Below are positions 40,899 to 49,727 of a DNA stretch of 64,000 nt, one piece after another. Under the pieces are notes generated by a model, which ran no database searches, had not been told where the DNA came from, and saw only the letters and a program-made list of their open reading frames with translations. This stretch comes from Undibacterium hunanense (lineage in GTDB: Bacteria; Pseudomonadota; Gammaproteobacteria; Burkholderiales; Burkholderiaceae_D), in NCBI RefSeq assembly GCF_014284335.1, contig NZ_JACOGF010000005.1:1-64000 (forward strand). Reading direction: 5' to 3'. Within the stretch, counting starts at the first letter, position 1, and each line of letters opens with the position of its first letter. The translations under genes were made by a program, and so were the position numbers.

Positions 40899-41336
40899 TT
40901 AAAACCCCGACTGTCTCCAGCTTTTGCGGCGGTCTATCAAGTACTTCAGTGGTCGGTATGACTTCGTCAGCAGGCTGTTCATATTCTGCAACACGGTGGC
41001 GGGATTGAAAGGCTTGACGATGAAACCGCTGGCTCCGCCCTTGATGGCCTTGACCACGGTTTCCTTCTTGTTGCTGCCGGTGACCATCAATACCACGGTT
41101 TCAGGTGAGATTCTCTTGATGTGATCCAGTATATCCAGCCCGTCGATGTCGGGCATCATCACGTCCAGGCACACCACTTCGGGGATGGTTTTCCCCATCC
41201 ACTCAAGGGCGGTGACGCCATTGTTGGCTTCTCCAATGACATTGAATTGTTCGCTTTCGAGGATGTGACGCAGCATTGAACGGCTGATGTCATTGTCATC
41301 CACAATCAAGATACCGATATCCTGTTTACTCAGCAT
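40899..41336 (-). CDS. CheY-like single-domain response regulator
   Basis: A 145-residue receiver-domain protein. The acidic pair is DDND (about residues 12-15), the phospho-acceptor Asp lies in VCLDVMMPDIDG (about residue 57), and switch residues are Thr in MVTGS and Lys in IVKPFNP. A short basic tail (DRRKSWRQSGF) replaces an output domain, so it probably acts by protein contact. I start at 41336 because AAAAGGA is spaced five bases from that ATG; in-frame ATGs six bases and 36 bases upstream are worse placed. No kinase gene is adjacent. A miniature element begins 22 bp upstream. Confidence 0.88.
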   Translation of the reverse strand: MLSKQDIGILIVDDNDISRSMLRHILESEQFNVIGEANNGVTALEWMGKTIPEVVCLDVMMPDIDGLDILDHIKRISPETVVLMVTGSNKKETVVKAIKGGASGFIVKPFNPATVLQNMNSLLTKSYRPLKYLIDRRKSWRQSGF

Positions 41337-41358
41337 GATCATCCTTTTTGTCAGGCTA

Positions 41359-41574
41359 GGGCGTGTTGACATATCTTTTGGGTAAGCAAATGGGTTTGAA
41401 ACCTTGTCTGGCTAGGCGTGCGGAGCGCTGCTTGGTAATCCAAGTGAGCGACGCACAACAACGCCAGGCGAGGTTTCGGACCCATTCCCTCCGGGTTTCA
41501 CCTAGGCGGCCCCCGCGGTATGGCGGGGGCCGCCTAGGTGAAATGCTTTGCCTAAAAGATATGTCAACACGCCC
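41359..41574. mobile_element. 216-bp MITE with TA target duplication and 21-bp inner hairpin
   Basis: Terminal inverted repeats begin gggcgtgttgacatatcttt on both ends (at least 21 bp perfect). TA dinucleotides flank both ends (41357-41358 and 41575-41576), the target duplication expected of IS630/Tc1-mariner transposition. Inside, 41496-41516 and 41523-41543 form a perfect 21-bp, GC-rich stem with a 6-base loop. There is no transposase, so it must be moved in trans. It is inserted immediately upstream of the response-regulator gene. Confidence 0.88.
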
Positions 41575-41741
41575 TAATCTTGTTGATGTTCTTGCCCTAT
41601 GTTATTTTGGTCACAGAGGTGCAGCGATGTAACATAGGTTAACACAGCCTGATGTTGATTTTAACAATAATTGGCTTCGCTGCATGCATAATTGTTCTGG
41701 ACTGTGCTGGTGCTGTCACAGCACTGGCATCGTCCAGATCA

Positions 41742-41794
41742 GGCTTGATTTAAGCTTAGTTTGAGCTTAGTTTGAGCTCAGTTTGAGCTTAGTT
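41742..41794. repeat. 11-bp tandem array upstream of pgi
   Basis: Units agcttagtttg (41753-41763 and 41764-41774), agctcagtttg (41775-41785) and a partial agcttagtt (41786-41794), with a degenerate first unit at 41742-41752. It ends 30 bp before the pgi start codon, in its leader or promoter. A small perfect hairpin (gtgctg-tca-cagcac, about 41709-41723) lies just upstream. Confidence 0.85.
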
Positions 41795-41824
41795 ACGGCT
41801 CACCCTTACCAGCCCAGGAAGAAT

Positions 41825-43471
41825 ATGAATATCACCCACACGCCCGAATGGCAGGCATTGCTGGCGCATCAACAGCGACTGGAAAAAAAGCATCTGCGTG
41901 AATTGTTTGCCGCCGATGCGCACAGGTTTGGCCATTTTTCGGCTGAGCTGGATGGCTTGCTGGTGGATTATTCCAAGCAGCGTATAGACCAGCCGGCTCT
42001 CGACAGCCTGATGGCACTGGCGCGCCTGTCAAATCTGGAAAGCTGGCGCGACCGCATGTTTGCCGGTGAGAAAATCAATATCAGTGAAGACCGGGCCGTG
42101 TTGCATACCGCCTTGCGTCACACCGATTTCACTCCTTTCCCGAATGCTGAACATGATGTCATGCCGCAGGTCCGGGCTGTACGCAAGCAGATGCGTGATA
42201 TCGTCGAACGGGTGCGCAGCGGCCTGTGGCGCGGTTTTAAAGGTGACGCCATACAGAATATCGTCAACATAGGCATTGGTGGTTCAGATCTTGGACCCAA
42301 GCTGGCCACCCGTGCGCTATCGGCCATGCAGCATCCTGGACTGACTTTTTATTATGTTTCTAATCTGGACAGTGCGCATATCGCCCCCTTACTGGAAAAA
42401 CTTGATCCGCGCACGACCCTGTTCATCGTCGCCTCCAAAACCTTCACCACGCAGGAAACCAGCATCAATGCCCAGACCGCACGTACCTGGCTGATGGCGG
42501 CAGCGATGGAAGAATGGGCGGTAGCCAAACATTTCATCGCCGTCACATCCAGCCCCGACAAGGCGCATGAATTTGGCATTCCTGACAGTAATATCCTGCA
42601 AATCTGGGATTGGGTCGGGGGGCGCTATTCGCTGTGGTCTGCTGTTGGCCTGTCGGTGGCGCTGGCTATCGGCATGAGTGGTTTCGAGCGCATGCTTGCC
42701 GGTGCCGAAACCATGGACAAGCACTTCCGCCAGGCACCGCTGGAAAAAAATCTGCCTGTGCTGCTGGCCCTGATTTCGATCTGGAATACCAATTTCCTGG
42801 GGGCAGAGACGACAGCCATCCTGCCGTATAACGAATCGATTCGCCATTTGCCCGCCTTTTTACAGCAACTGGAAATGGAATCCAATGGCAAGACCGTCAG
42901 CCGTGATGGCGAAGCCCTGACCTGCCGCGCCAACCCCATCGTCTGGGGTGAGATCGGCGTCAATGGCCAGCATGCCTTCTTCCAGTTATTGCATCAGGGC
43001 GGCTGGCTGATACCATGCGATTTTGTGGTGGCTGCTTCCAGCGATTACCCCTTGCCGGGTCACCAGGCACCCTTGCTGGCAAATTGCCTGGCCCAGAGTG
43101 CAGCACTGGCATTTGGCAAGACGGAAGCGCAGGCAAAGGAAGAGCTGTCACAGGCGGGCCTCAGCGATGATCATATCGCCAAGCTCTTGCCGCACAAGGT
43201 ATTTGCTGGCAACCAGCCATCCACCACCATCCTGATGCCCAGCCTGGACCCTTTCCAGTTAGGCATGTTACTGGCTCTGTATGAACACAAGGTCTTCGTG
43301 CAGGGCGTGATCTGGGGAATCAATTCTTTTGACCAGTGGGGTGTGGAACTGGGCAAGCAACTGGCCAATAAGCTGTTGCCGGCGATTCTGGGGAATCAGG
43401 AATATGATTCCAATCTTGATACCTCCACCAGTGGTTTGATTGCTTATTTCCGCCGGCATGGACATGTGTAG
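41825..43471 (+). CDS. pgi: Glucose-6-phosphate isomerase
   Basis: A 548-residue glycolytic enzyme interconverting glucose-6-phosphate and fructose-6-phosphate. The phosphosugar-binding IGIGGSDLGPK and the SIS-type DWVGGRYSLWSAVGL are present, as are the active-site ESIRHLPAFLQQLEMESNGK stretch and NSFDQWGVELGKQLA. I start it at 41825, preceded by CAGGAAG; the in-frame codon 14 triplets upstream lies within the tandem-repeat leader. It is followed by a small membrane protein gene and a terminator. Confidence 0.96.
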   Translation: MNITHTPEWQALLAHQQRLEKKHLRELFAADAHRFGHFSAELDGLLVDYSKQRIDQPALDSLMALARLSNLESWRDRMFAGEKINISEDRAVLHTALRHTDFTPFPNAEHDVMPQVRAVRKQMRDIVERVRSGLWRGFKGDAIQNIVNIGIGGSDLGPKLATRALSAMQHPGLTFYYVSNLDSAHIAPLLEKLDPRTTLFIVASKTFTTQETSINAQTARTWLMAAAMEEWAVAKHFIAVTSSPDKAHEFGIPDSNILQIWDWVGGRYSLWSAVGLSVALAIGMSGFERMLAGAETMDKHFRQAPLEKNLPVLLALISIWNTNFLGAETTAILPYNESIRHLPAFLQQLEMESNGKTVSRDGEALTCRANPIVWGEIGVNGQHAFFQLLHQGGWLIPCDFVVAASSDYPLPGHQAPLLANCLAQSAALAFGKTEAQAKEELSQAGLSDDHIAKLLPHKVFAGNQPSTTILMPSLDPFQLGMLLALYEHKVFVQGVIWGINSFDQWGVELGKQLANKLLPAILGNQEYDSNLDTSTSGLIAYFRRHGHV

Positions 43472-43604
43472 GTGTATATTCGAGGACAGGTATGGATAGA
43501 TTGCAAGAAAAGGTTAAAACTCCTCGAAAGTCTGTTTGCAATGTTGACGCACAGCATCTCAGTTGATATAAGGAAACATCATTATTTCAATTCAGGATGT
43601 GCCT

Positions 43605-43712
43605 ATGTGGACCGGTATTTTGAGTATCGTTTCTATTGTTGTCGTTGTCACTATGGTGGGTCTGATTCGCGCGATGAACAAGGAAGCACGTCGCCCGGAT
43701 TACAAGAATTGA
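43605..43712 (+). CDS. 35-residue single-pass membrane protein, unknown
   Basis: A 36-codon frame. Residues 1-22 (MWTGILSIVSIVVVV-TMVGLI) form one strong transmembrane helix, followed by a charged tail RAMNKEARRPDYKN. An AGGA ribosome site seven bases upstream and a perfect terminator 22 bp downstream make a real gene likely. The topology would leave a short basic cytoplasmic tail by the positive-inside rule. I do not recognise the family. Small proteins of this type often adjust membrane enzymes or transporters, but no partner can be named. Confidence 0.7.
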   Translation: MWTGILSIVSIVVVVTMVGLIRAMNKEARRPDYKN

Positions 43713-43733
43713 ATTTTTGACTGGTGAAGAATT

Positions 43734-43763
43734 AAAAAAACGCAGACCACGGTCTGCGTTTTT
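43734..43763. terminator. Bidirectional rho-independent terminator
   Basis: cgcagacc (43741-43748) pairs with ggtctgcg (43751-43758), with A-run and T-run of at least five bases on the two sides. It can end transcription from the pgi side and from gloA, whose stop lies 41 bp away on the other strand. Confidence 0.9.
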
Positions 43764-43803
43764 CATTGGTGGAGTTCACCACTGGTATCACGGCATCAAT
43801 GTA

Positions 43804-44223
43804 TTACCAGTTGCCTGTATTCGGCATTGATGCCCATGGTTCAGCCGGGGCCAGTGCTTCACCGGCCTGTAACAGTTCTATCGAGATATTGTCCGGTGAA
43901 CGGACAAAGGCCATGTGACCATCGCGTGGTGGACGGTTGATCACAACGCCATGGTCCATCAGGCGCTGGCAAGCCTGGTAGATGTCATCCACATGGTAAG
44001 CCAGGTGGCCGAAGTTGCGGCCGCCGGTGTATTCTTCCGGATCCCAGTTATAGGTCAGTTCCACCTGGGCGTCATGGTCGCCTGGCGCTGCCAGGTACAC
44101 AAGGGTAAAACGGCCTTTCGGATATTCTTTTTGATGCACCAGTTCCAGTCCCAGTGCATCGCGGTAAAACCGCATGGAGGCGTCGAGGTCGGTAACACGG
44201 ACCATGGTGTGCAGGTATTTCAT
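43804..44223 (-). CDS. gloA: Lactoylglutathione lyase (glyoxalase I)
   Basis: A 139-residue metalloenzyme that converts the methylglyoxal-glutathione hemithioacetal to S-lactoylglutathione. Metal ligands are recognisable as His5 (LHTMVRV), Glu in VELTYNWD, His in GHLAYHV and Glu in SIELLQ. The RFYRDALGL and NRPPRDG segments are typical of the nickel-type bacterial enzyme. Length is normal. It lies alone between the pgi terminator and the GspE-like gene. Confidence 0.96.
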   Translation of the reverse strand: MKYLHTMVRVTDLDASMRFYRDALGLELVHQKEYPKGRFTLVYLAAPGDHDAQVELTYNWDPEEYTGGRNFGHLAYHVDDIYQACQRLMDHGVVINRPPRDGHMAFVRSPDNISIELLQAGEALAPAEPWASMPNTGNW

Positions 44224-44327
44224 GTGTGCTTTCTGAAAATAAGGATGGCTGTGAGGCTGTCACCGCAGCTGCTTCGTGAGCTATGACTGCGGTCTCAGAT
44301 TCAAAATTGTAGCGTATTCTCAAGAAA

Positions 44328-46703
44328 CTATTTGATGCACACTATCCTGACCTGCTTCATGTCGGTCAGCCCGGACAAGACTTTTTCTATGCCATCCATT
44401 TTCAGGGTCAGCATGCCATCTGCCAGTGCCGCTGTCAGCAATTCTGAAACCCGGGCATGATCCTGTATCAGCTTTTTGACGATGTCATTTGCCACCATTA
44501 ATTCATGCAGACCCAGTCGGCCTTTATAGCCATTGGAGCAATGCTCGCAACCGACTGCCTTGTACAGCGTGAACTTGCCTTGTTTGTCGCCATACAGTGA
44601 CTGCCAGGTAGTGAATACTTTTTTCTTGGCTTCCAGCGCATTTTTGGTAAAGGCTTCGGTATTGAGCAGTTCCACGCAGTATTCGTCGAGCAGGTCTTTC
44701 ATTTCTTCCTTGCCCGGGTGGTAAGCCACTTTGCATTTGCCGCACAGACGCTTGGTCAACCTTTGCGCCAGGATACCCAGCAGGGCATCGGCAAAGTTGA
44801 ACGGGTCCATGCCCATGTCCAGCAGGCGCACGATGGATTCCGGTGCACTGTTGGTATGCAGGGTTGCCAGCACCATATGGCCTGTCAGCGAGGCTTCCAG
44901 ACCGATGGCGACGGTTTCCTTGTCGCGCATTTCACCCACCATGATGATGTCAGGATCAGCCCGCAGGAAGGCCCGCATGACAGTGGCGAAATCCATGCCG
45001 GCCTTGCGGTTGACCTGCACCTGGCGCAAGCCTTTCTGGGTAATTTCTACCGGGTCTTCTGCCGTCCAGATTTTGGTTTCTGGCGTATTCAGGTGGCTTA
45101 ATACCGAATGCAGGGTGGTTGTCTTGCCCGAGCCTGTTGGGCCGCAGACAAAGAACAGGCCATAGGGTTTGCTGACCACCTGTTTCAGACGTTCAAGGTT
45201 GTACGGCAGGATACCCAGTTTATCCAGCGGAATAGGTTCGCCAGCGGCCAGGATACGCATGACCACGTCTTCCATGCCACCAGACGAGGGTATGGTCGCC
45301 ACCCGCAATTCGATATCGTAGGGGCCATACTTCTTGAACTTGATCTTACCATCCTGTGGCTTGCGGCGTTCAGAGATATCCAGATCACACATGATCTTGA
45401 TGCGTGCCAGCAGCGAATTGCGATAGCTGGCAGGTATTTCAATATACGGCGACAGTGAACCATCCTTGCGGAAGCGGATCAGGGTTTTTTCTTTGCCCGG
45501 ACGAGGTTCGATATGGATGTCGGATGCACCTTGCTGATAAGCATCGATGATGATCTTGTTGATCAGTTTGACCAGTTCATTCTCGACTGCAGCCGAAATT
45601 TCCACAGCGGATTGACCACCACCGTGTTCTTCGTCTTCATCTTCCATGCCCGACAGCAGGTCATCGACCGAGCCGGTATCGGCCACGCCACCAAAGAACT
45701 GGTCTATGGTCTGGCGAAATTCTTTTTTGGTCGTGACCTTGTAATTGATCTTCGAGGTGGCAAACACATGATTCACCACGTGGGTGGTGTTGATATGCTC
45801 GGGATCAATTGCCAGCACGGTCAGGCCATTCTGGTCTTCCATGACGGGCAACCAGGAATTCTGTTCCACATACTGGCGCTTGAGCCGCTTGACCAGGTCG
45901 ACCGGTACCAGGCGTTCGGGTTTGAAAGGTTCATACGGCACATTGAAATATTTTGCCAGCGCCTGGCCCAGACTGGAAACGGGGATATCAAACTCGTCGG
46001 TCAGCACATCTTCCAGATCCTGCAGGTTCCTGCGGGCTGAGCTGACTGCCAGCTCCAGCTCTTGCGCCGAAATAATCGCCTCGGATACCAGGAAATCAAA
46101 TTTGGTGCGTGGTGTGTTGGTCGGCAAAGCCTTGCTTTTTTGCGAAAACGCAACAGCCAGAGTTTCGCACAGGGCCTGCACGCCTTCTGCCGCAATATCG
46201 GTAAAGGCATTGCCAAAGCGATGGTTGATGAACTGCACTACGCCCAGCAATTCATTGCTTTGCGCATCAACTATCGGTGCCACCAGCATTTGCTTGGTGC
46301 GGTAGCCAGTGCGCTGGTCAACTGCACGCTGGAACTTCAGCGTCGGCGAATGCGAGCGCAATTCGTTTTCATCATACACATCACGCAGGCTGATCATGGT
46401 GCGGGTGAGGGCAACATGGCCGGCAATACTTTGTTCAGAAATCGACAGGCGCAGGTCCTTGAAGGAATTCAGGCCGGTCTTGATTTTGGAAATCAGCGTG
46501 GTTTTGTCTTGTGCCACCACATAAATGGTCAGGCGGTCACAGTCAAAGAGGTCGCAGATATCCTGGGACACATCCAGCATGATCTGGTCAAGCGCATCTG
46601 CACCGTGAATTTTATTGGTTAGTGTCTGTAATTTTTTAAAGAACAGCAGGCGATGATCCACGCCTTCTTTGGATGCATGTGCGATGTTGCCGGTAACCGC
46701 CAT
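44328..46703 (-). CDS. GAF-domain-containing GspE/PilB-type secretion ATPase
   Basis: A 791-residue protein. An N-terminal GAF domain (about residues 30-195; VDQRTGYRTKQMLVAPIVDAQSNELLGVVQFINH) is followed by a GspE/MshEN N-domain (about 215-340) and the hexameric ATPase. Walker A is GPTGSGKTTTLHS (about 520-532). Asp/His boxes lie in TAEDPVEITQKGLRQVQVN, and Walker B is PDIIMVGEMRD. A CxxC...CxxC zinc subdomain (LCGKCK and CEHCSNGYKG) completes it. Such ATPases drive type II secretion or type IV pilus extension. Here no pilin or secretion genes are adjacent, and the GAF fusion suggests control by a small ligand. MshEN domains can bind c-di-GMP (family knowledge). Confidence 0.88.
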   Translation of the reverse strand: MAVTGNIAHASKEGVDHRLLFFKKLQTLTNKIHGADALDQIMLDVSQDICDLFDCDRLTIYVVAQDKTTLISKIKTGLNSFKDLRLSISEQSIAGHVALTRTMISLRDVYDENELRSHSPTLKFQRAVDQRTGYRTKQMLVAPIVDAQSNELLGVVQFINHRFGNAFTDIAAEGVQALCETLAVAFSQKSKALPTNTPRTKFDFLVSEAIISAQELELAVSSARRNLQDLEDVLTDEFDIPVSSLGQALAKYFNVPYEPFKPERLVPVDLVKRLKRQYVEQNSWLPVMEDQNGLTVLAIDPEHINTTHVVNHVFATSKINYKVTTKKEFRQTIDQFFGGVADTGSVDDLLSGMEDEDEEHGGGQSAVEISAAVENELVKLINKIIIDAYQQGASDIHIEPRPGKEKTLIRFRKDGSLSPYIEIPASYRNSLLARIKIMCDLDISERRKPQDGKIKFKKYGPYDIELRVATIPSSGGMEDVVMRILAAGEPIPLDKLGILPYNLERLKQVVSKPYGLFFVCGPTGSGKTTTLHSVLSHLNTPETKIWTAEDPVEITQKGLRQVQVNRKAGMDFATVMRAFLRADPDIIMVGEMRDKETVAIGLEASLTGHMVLATLHTNSAPESIVRLLDMGMDPFNFADALLGILAQRLTKRLCGKCKVAYHPGKEEMKDLLDEYCVELLNTEAFTKNALEAKKKVFTTWQSLYGDKQGKFTLYKAVGCEHCSNGYKGRLGLHELMVANDIVKKLIQDHARVSELLTAALADGMLTLKMDGIEKVLSGLTDMKQVRIVCIK

Positions 46704-47181
46704 TCTTTTTCCTTGATTAGTCTAATTGCTCAGCTAAATTATGAGGCAGGCAGGGCTTGTCTGATCAATAATTGCACCACTGATCCGCTGCTGTTGTTTG
46801 TTGCTGTGCTGCCCGATTGCCAGTTTGTACAAAAATGTATCATGGAAGTGCATGTATGACCAGAATGCAAGAGATTTCCTCCAGCGCTGGCGACATAAAT
46901 TAACTGTTATTGGTTCTTGCTGGCGCTTATTTGCAATTTACAGGGCAGCTTTTTCTGGAATTTCCTCGAATTTTCTCAAATATAGACCTATTCCCTGTTT
47001 CTTGTTGTTATAGCATGACGAAAAAGGCGGCAAGTCCGTGGTTTGACTGCCACTAAATTTCGTTGCCCTCAAAGAAAGTGTTAAGCTAGGCTGTCGTGGC
47101 TTGCCTGAACTGGAATGATTTTTCTCTTGAGGCTGTCCGCTGTAAATAGGGTAGTTTTAATTCACTGCCAAAACAATATTT
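46704..47181. other. Gene-free intergenic region
   Basis: A divergent gap between the GspE-like gene and the MBL-fold gene. I find no credible gene, RNA or strong hairpin. It should contain the promoters of both genes, but no convincing -35/-10 pair can be named. Confidence 0.4.
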
Positions 47182-47946
47182 ATGAAATTAAAAATTCTTG
47201 GCTGCGCGGGCGGTATCGGCGGAAAAGAGCCAAATACAACCAGTATGCTGGTCGATGACGACGTGCTGGTCGACGCCGGCACCGGTCTGGCCAGTCTGAG
47301 CGTAGAGCAACTGGTTGCCATTGACCATGTGTTTATCAGCCACTGCCATCTCGATCACGTAGCTGGTCTGGCCTTGTTGATGGATGCCGTGTTTGGTAAA
47401 AGAAGCGCACCAGTTACCGTACATGCTACGCCAGAGGTCGTGCAGGCATTGAAAACCCACATCTTCAACTGGGTGATCTGGCCTGATTTTGCCAGTTTGC
47501 CCAATGCAGAACAGCCATCCATGCGATTTGAAGAAATGCCGGCTGGCAGCACGCTGACCCTGGGTGACAGAAGCATCCGTTCACATCCGGTCAACCATAC
47601 ACCGGGTTCGGTAGGGTATTGGATCAAAAACCGTGACGCCGGCTTTCTGTTCACTGGCGACATGGCGACCACCCCGGATTTATGGGCCGCCATGAAAAAT
47701 GAAACAGGCTTGCGCAAGGTGATCGTGGATTGTTCCTTCCCGGATGCCGAAGCCGAACTGGCGCACATATCCCGGCATTTTTGTCCGGGTGCATTATTGC
47801 AGGATATTCAGGACATGCCGGAGGAAGTGGATTTTTTGATCTACCACCTCAAGCCCGCGCAGGAAACACAGATCATGTCCGAACTGGAAGCGACACGCCC
47901 AGGCAAATTTACCGCATTGCGAGCAGGCGACAGTTTTCAATTTTGA
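47182..47946 (+). CDS. Metallo-beta-lactamase-fold 3',5'-cyclic-nucleotide phosphodiesterase-like protein
   Basis: A 254-residue MBL-fold hydrolase. The dimetal motif SHCHLDHVAGLALLMD (about residues 53-68), HPVNHTPGSVGY, FTGDM and a late IYHLKP are in the order expected. The sequence resembles MBL-fold (class II/ribonuclease Z-like) cyclic-nucleotide phosphodiesterases. Its neighbours, a GAF/HD-GYP protein and an adenylate cyclase, favour a cAMP or cyclic-nucleotide role. Substrate identity is inference. The HD-GYP start codon is about 100 bp downstream. Confidence 0.75.
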   Translation: MKLKILGCAGGIGGKEPNTTSMLVDDDVLVDAGTGLASLSVEQLVAIDHVFISHCHLDHVAGLALLMDAVFGKRSAPVTVHATPEVVQALKTHIFNWVIWPDFASLPNAEQPSMRFEEMPAGSTLTLGDRSIRSHPVNHTPGSVGYWIKNRDAGFLFTGDMATTPDLWAAMKNETGLRKVIVDCSFPDAEAELAHISRHFCPGALLQDIQDMPEEVDFLIYHLKPAQETQIMSELEATRPGKFTALRAGDSFQF

Positions 47947-47973
47947 CGCTACTGGTCAGTCGGTAGCCGTTGG

Positions 47974-48021
47974 CAGTTTTTGAAACAGTTTTTGAAACAA
48001 TTTTTAAAACAGTTTTTGTAG
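47974..48021. repeat. 12-bp tandem array in the HD-GYP leader
   Basis: Four units: cagtttttgaaa twice, caatttttaaaa and cagtttttgtag, directly before the ribosome site of the GAF/HD-GYP gene. They lie within the spacer after the phosphodiesterase stop. Confidence 0.85.
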
Positions 48022-48048
48022 CAGTTCCTTGATTTGGAGAAAGTGATT

Positions 48049-49689
48049 ATGACTGCATTAAGCAGTGACGAGATTGCAAAGCGCCTGGAAAAACTCACAG
48101 AGTTAAGTCTGGAGCTGAGCAATAATCACGACATACCATTATTGCTTGAAAACATATTGCGGTCGGCGAAAAGTATGACCTATGCCGACGGTGGTACCCT
48201 GTATCGCACCAGCAAGGACAAGAAAAGCCTGTGCTTCAATATCTCGTTGAATGACAAACTCAACATGTATCAGGGTGGTGTCAAAGGGCAGGCGGTGGAT
48301 ATCCCGAATATTCCCCTGATCGATGACAACGGCATCAAAAACCTGAATGCCGTGGCAGCCTATGCAGCCAACTACAAACTGTCGGTGAATATCCAGGACG
48401 TGTACACCGTTGGCGTGTTCAATTTTTCGGGTACCCGCAATTTTGACCAGCAATTCAATTACCACACTAAATCCCTGCTGACCGTGCCCATGCACGATCA
48501 CGAGGGCGAACTGATCGGTGTACTGCAACTGATCAATGCGACTGATCCTGAGACCGGTGAACCATGTACCTTCACTGAAACCGATCAGCGCTTTATAGAA
48601 GCCCTGGCATCCCAGGCAGCGATTGCCCTGACCACCCAGCAACTTATTTCGCAACTGGAAAACCTGTTCGTATCGCTGGTGCACCTGATCAATATCGGCA
48701 TTGATGAAAAGTCGCCACACACTGGCAGGCATTGCCAGCATGTGCCCGAACTGACCATGATGCTGGCCAGTGCCGTGCATGAAACCAGGGCTGGTCCGCT
48801 GGCGCACTTTGTCATGACAGACAAGGACCGCAAGGAATTATGGATGGCTGGCATTCTGCATGATTGCGGCAAGATTTCCACCCCGGTTCATGTGGTTGAA
48901 AAATCGACCAAGCTGGAAACCATTTTTGACCGCATACACCTGCTTGATACCCGTTTTGAAGTCTTGAAGCGCGACGCCGAAATCCGGGTCTTGAAAAGCA
49001 AATGCTCGCTCTACCAGGCGGATGTCAAAAATGAAGTTTTGGCGGCGGAACTGGACCATGATTTGCAGACAGAACTGACCAGGATAGAAGATGCACGCCA
49101 GTTCCTGAAGAAACTGAACATGGGATCAGAAAGAACCAGTCAGGAAGACCTGGACAGAATCGCTGAAATTGCCAACTGGCCATGGACCGCCCCTGATGGC
49201 ACCAGCAGCACCTTTCTGAGTACGGATGAAATGGAAAACCTGTCTGTGCGCGCCGGTACCCTGAATGCGGCAGAACGGGCCATCATCAATAACCACATCA
49301 TCACCACCATCAAGATGCTGGAAGCCCTGCCCTGGCCCAAACATTTGCAGAACGTGCCTGAATACGCAGGCGGGCATCATGAACGCATGGACGGCAAAGG
49401 TTACCCGCGTGGCCTGCGTGGCGAGCAGATGTCAGTACAGGCCAAGATCATGGCGATTGCCGACATCTTTGAAGCACTGACCGCCAAGGACAGACCCTAC
49501 AAAGACGGCAAGACCCTGACCGAATCCCTGCGCATACTAGGCAGCTTCGCGCTGAACGGCCATATTGATCCCGATCTGTTTGACATCTTCGTTCGCAAGA
49601 AAGTCTATCTGACCTATGCCGAAAAATTTATGGATAAGGCGCAGATAGATAACGTGGATGAGAGCGGGATACCAGGTTATAAACCCTGA
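48049..49689 (+). CDS. GAF and HD-GYP domain protein, putative c-di-GMP phosphodiesterase
   Basis: A 546-residue signalling protein. The GAF domain (about residues 20-190; KSLLTVPMHDHEGELIGVLQLINA) is followed by an HD-GYP domain. HTGRHCQHV, the metal motif LHDCGKISTPVHVVEKS (about 280-296), HHERMDGKGYPRGLRG (about 444-459) and IMAIADIFEALTAKDRPYK are present. HD-GYP enzymes linearise c-di-GMP to GMP. An insert of roughly 100 residues, charged and helical (from TIFDRIHLLDTRFE to about the LSVRAGTL segment), separates the two halves of the active site. The ATG at 48049 has GGAG nine bases upstream; a TTG at 48034 overlaps that site. Confidence 0.88.
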   Translation: MTALSSDEIAKRLEKLTELSLELSNNHDIPLLLENILRSAKSMTYADGGTLYRTSKDKKSLCFNISLNDKLNMYQGGVKGQAVDIPNIPLIDDNGIKNLNAVAAYAANYKLSVNIQDVYTVGVFNFSGTRNFDQQFNYHTKSLLTVPMHDHEGELIGVLQLINATDPETGEPCTFTETDQRFIEALASQAAIALTTQQLISQLENLFVSLVHLINIGIDEKSPHTGRHCQHVPELTMMLASAVHETRAGPLAHFVMTDKDRKELWMAGILHDCGKISTPVHVVEKSTKLETIFDRIHLLDTRFEVLKRDAEIRVLKSKCSLYQADVKNEVLAAELDHDLQTELTRIEDARQFLKKLNMGSERTSQEDLDRIAEIANWPWTAPDGTSSTFLSTDEMENLSVRAGTLNAAERAIINNHIITTIKMLEALPWPKHLQNVPEYAGGHHERMDGKGYPRGLRGEQMSVQAKIMAIADIFEALTAKDRPYKDGKTLTESLRILGSFALNGHIDPDLFDIFVRKKVYLTYAEKFMDKAQIDNVDESGIPGYKP

Positions 49690-49727
49690 GGGTTGATGAC
49701 GTAGATGGTTTTTGATGGGGAGGCGGC

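Noticed and set aside
46704-47181. Small genes in the gap before the MBL-fold gene
   Set aside because: Frames are short, cysteine/leucine-rich and without ribosome sites. They partly overlap the GspE-like start.
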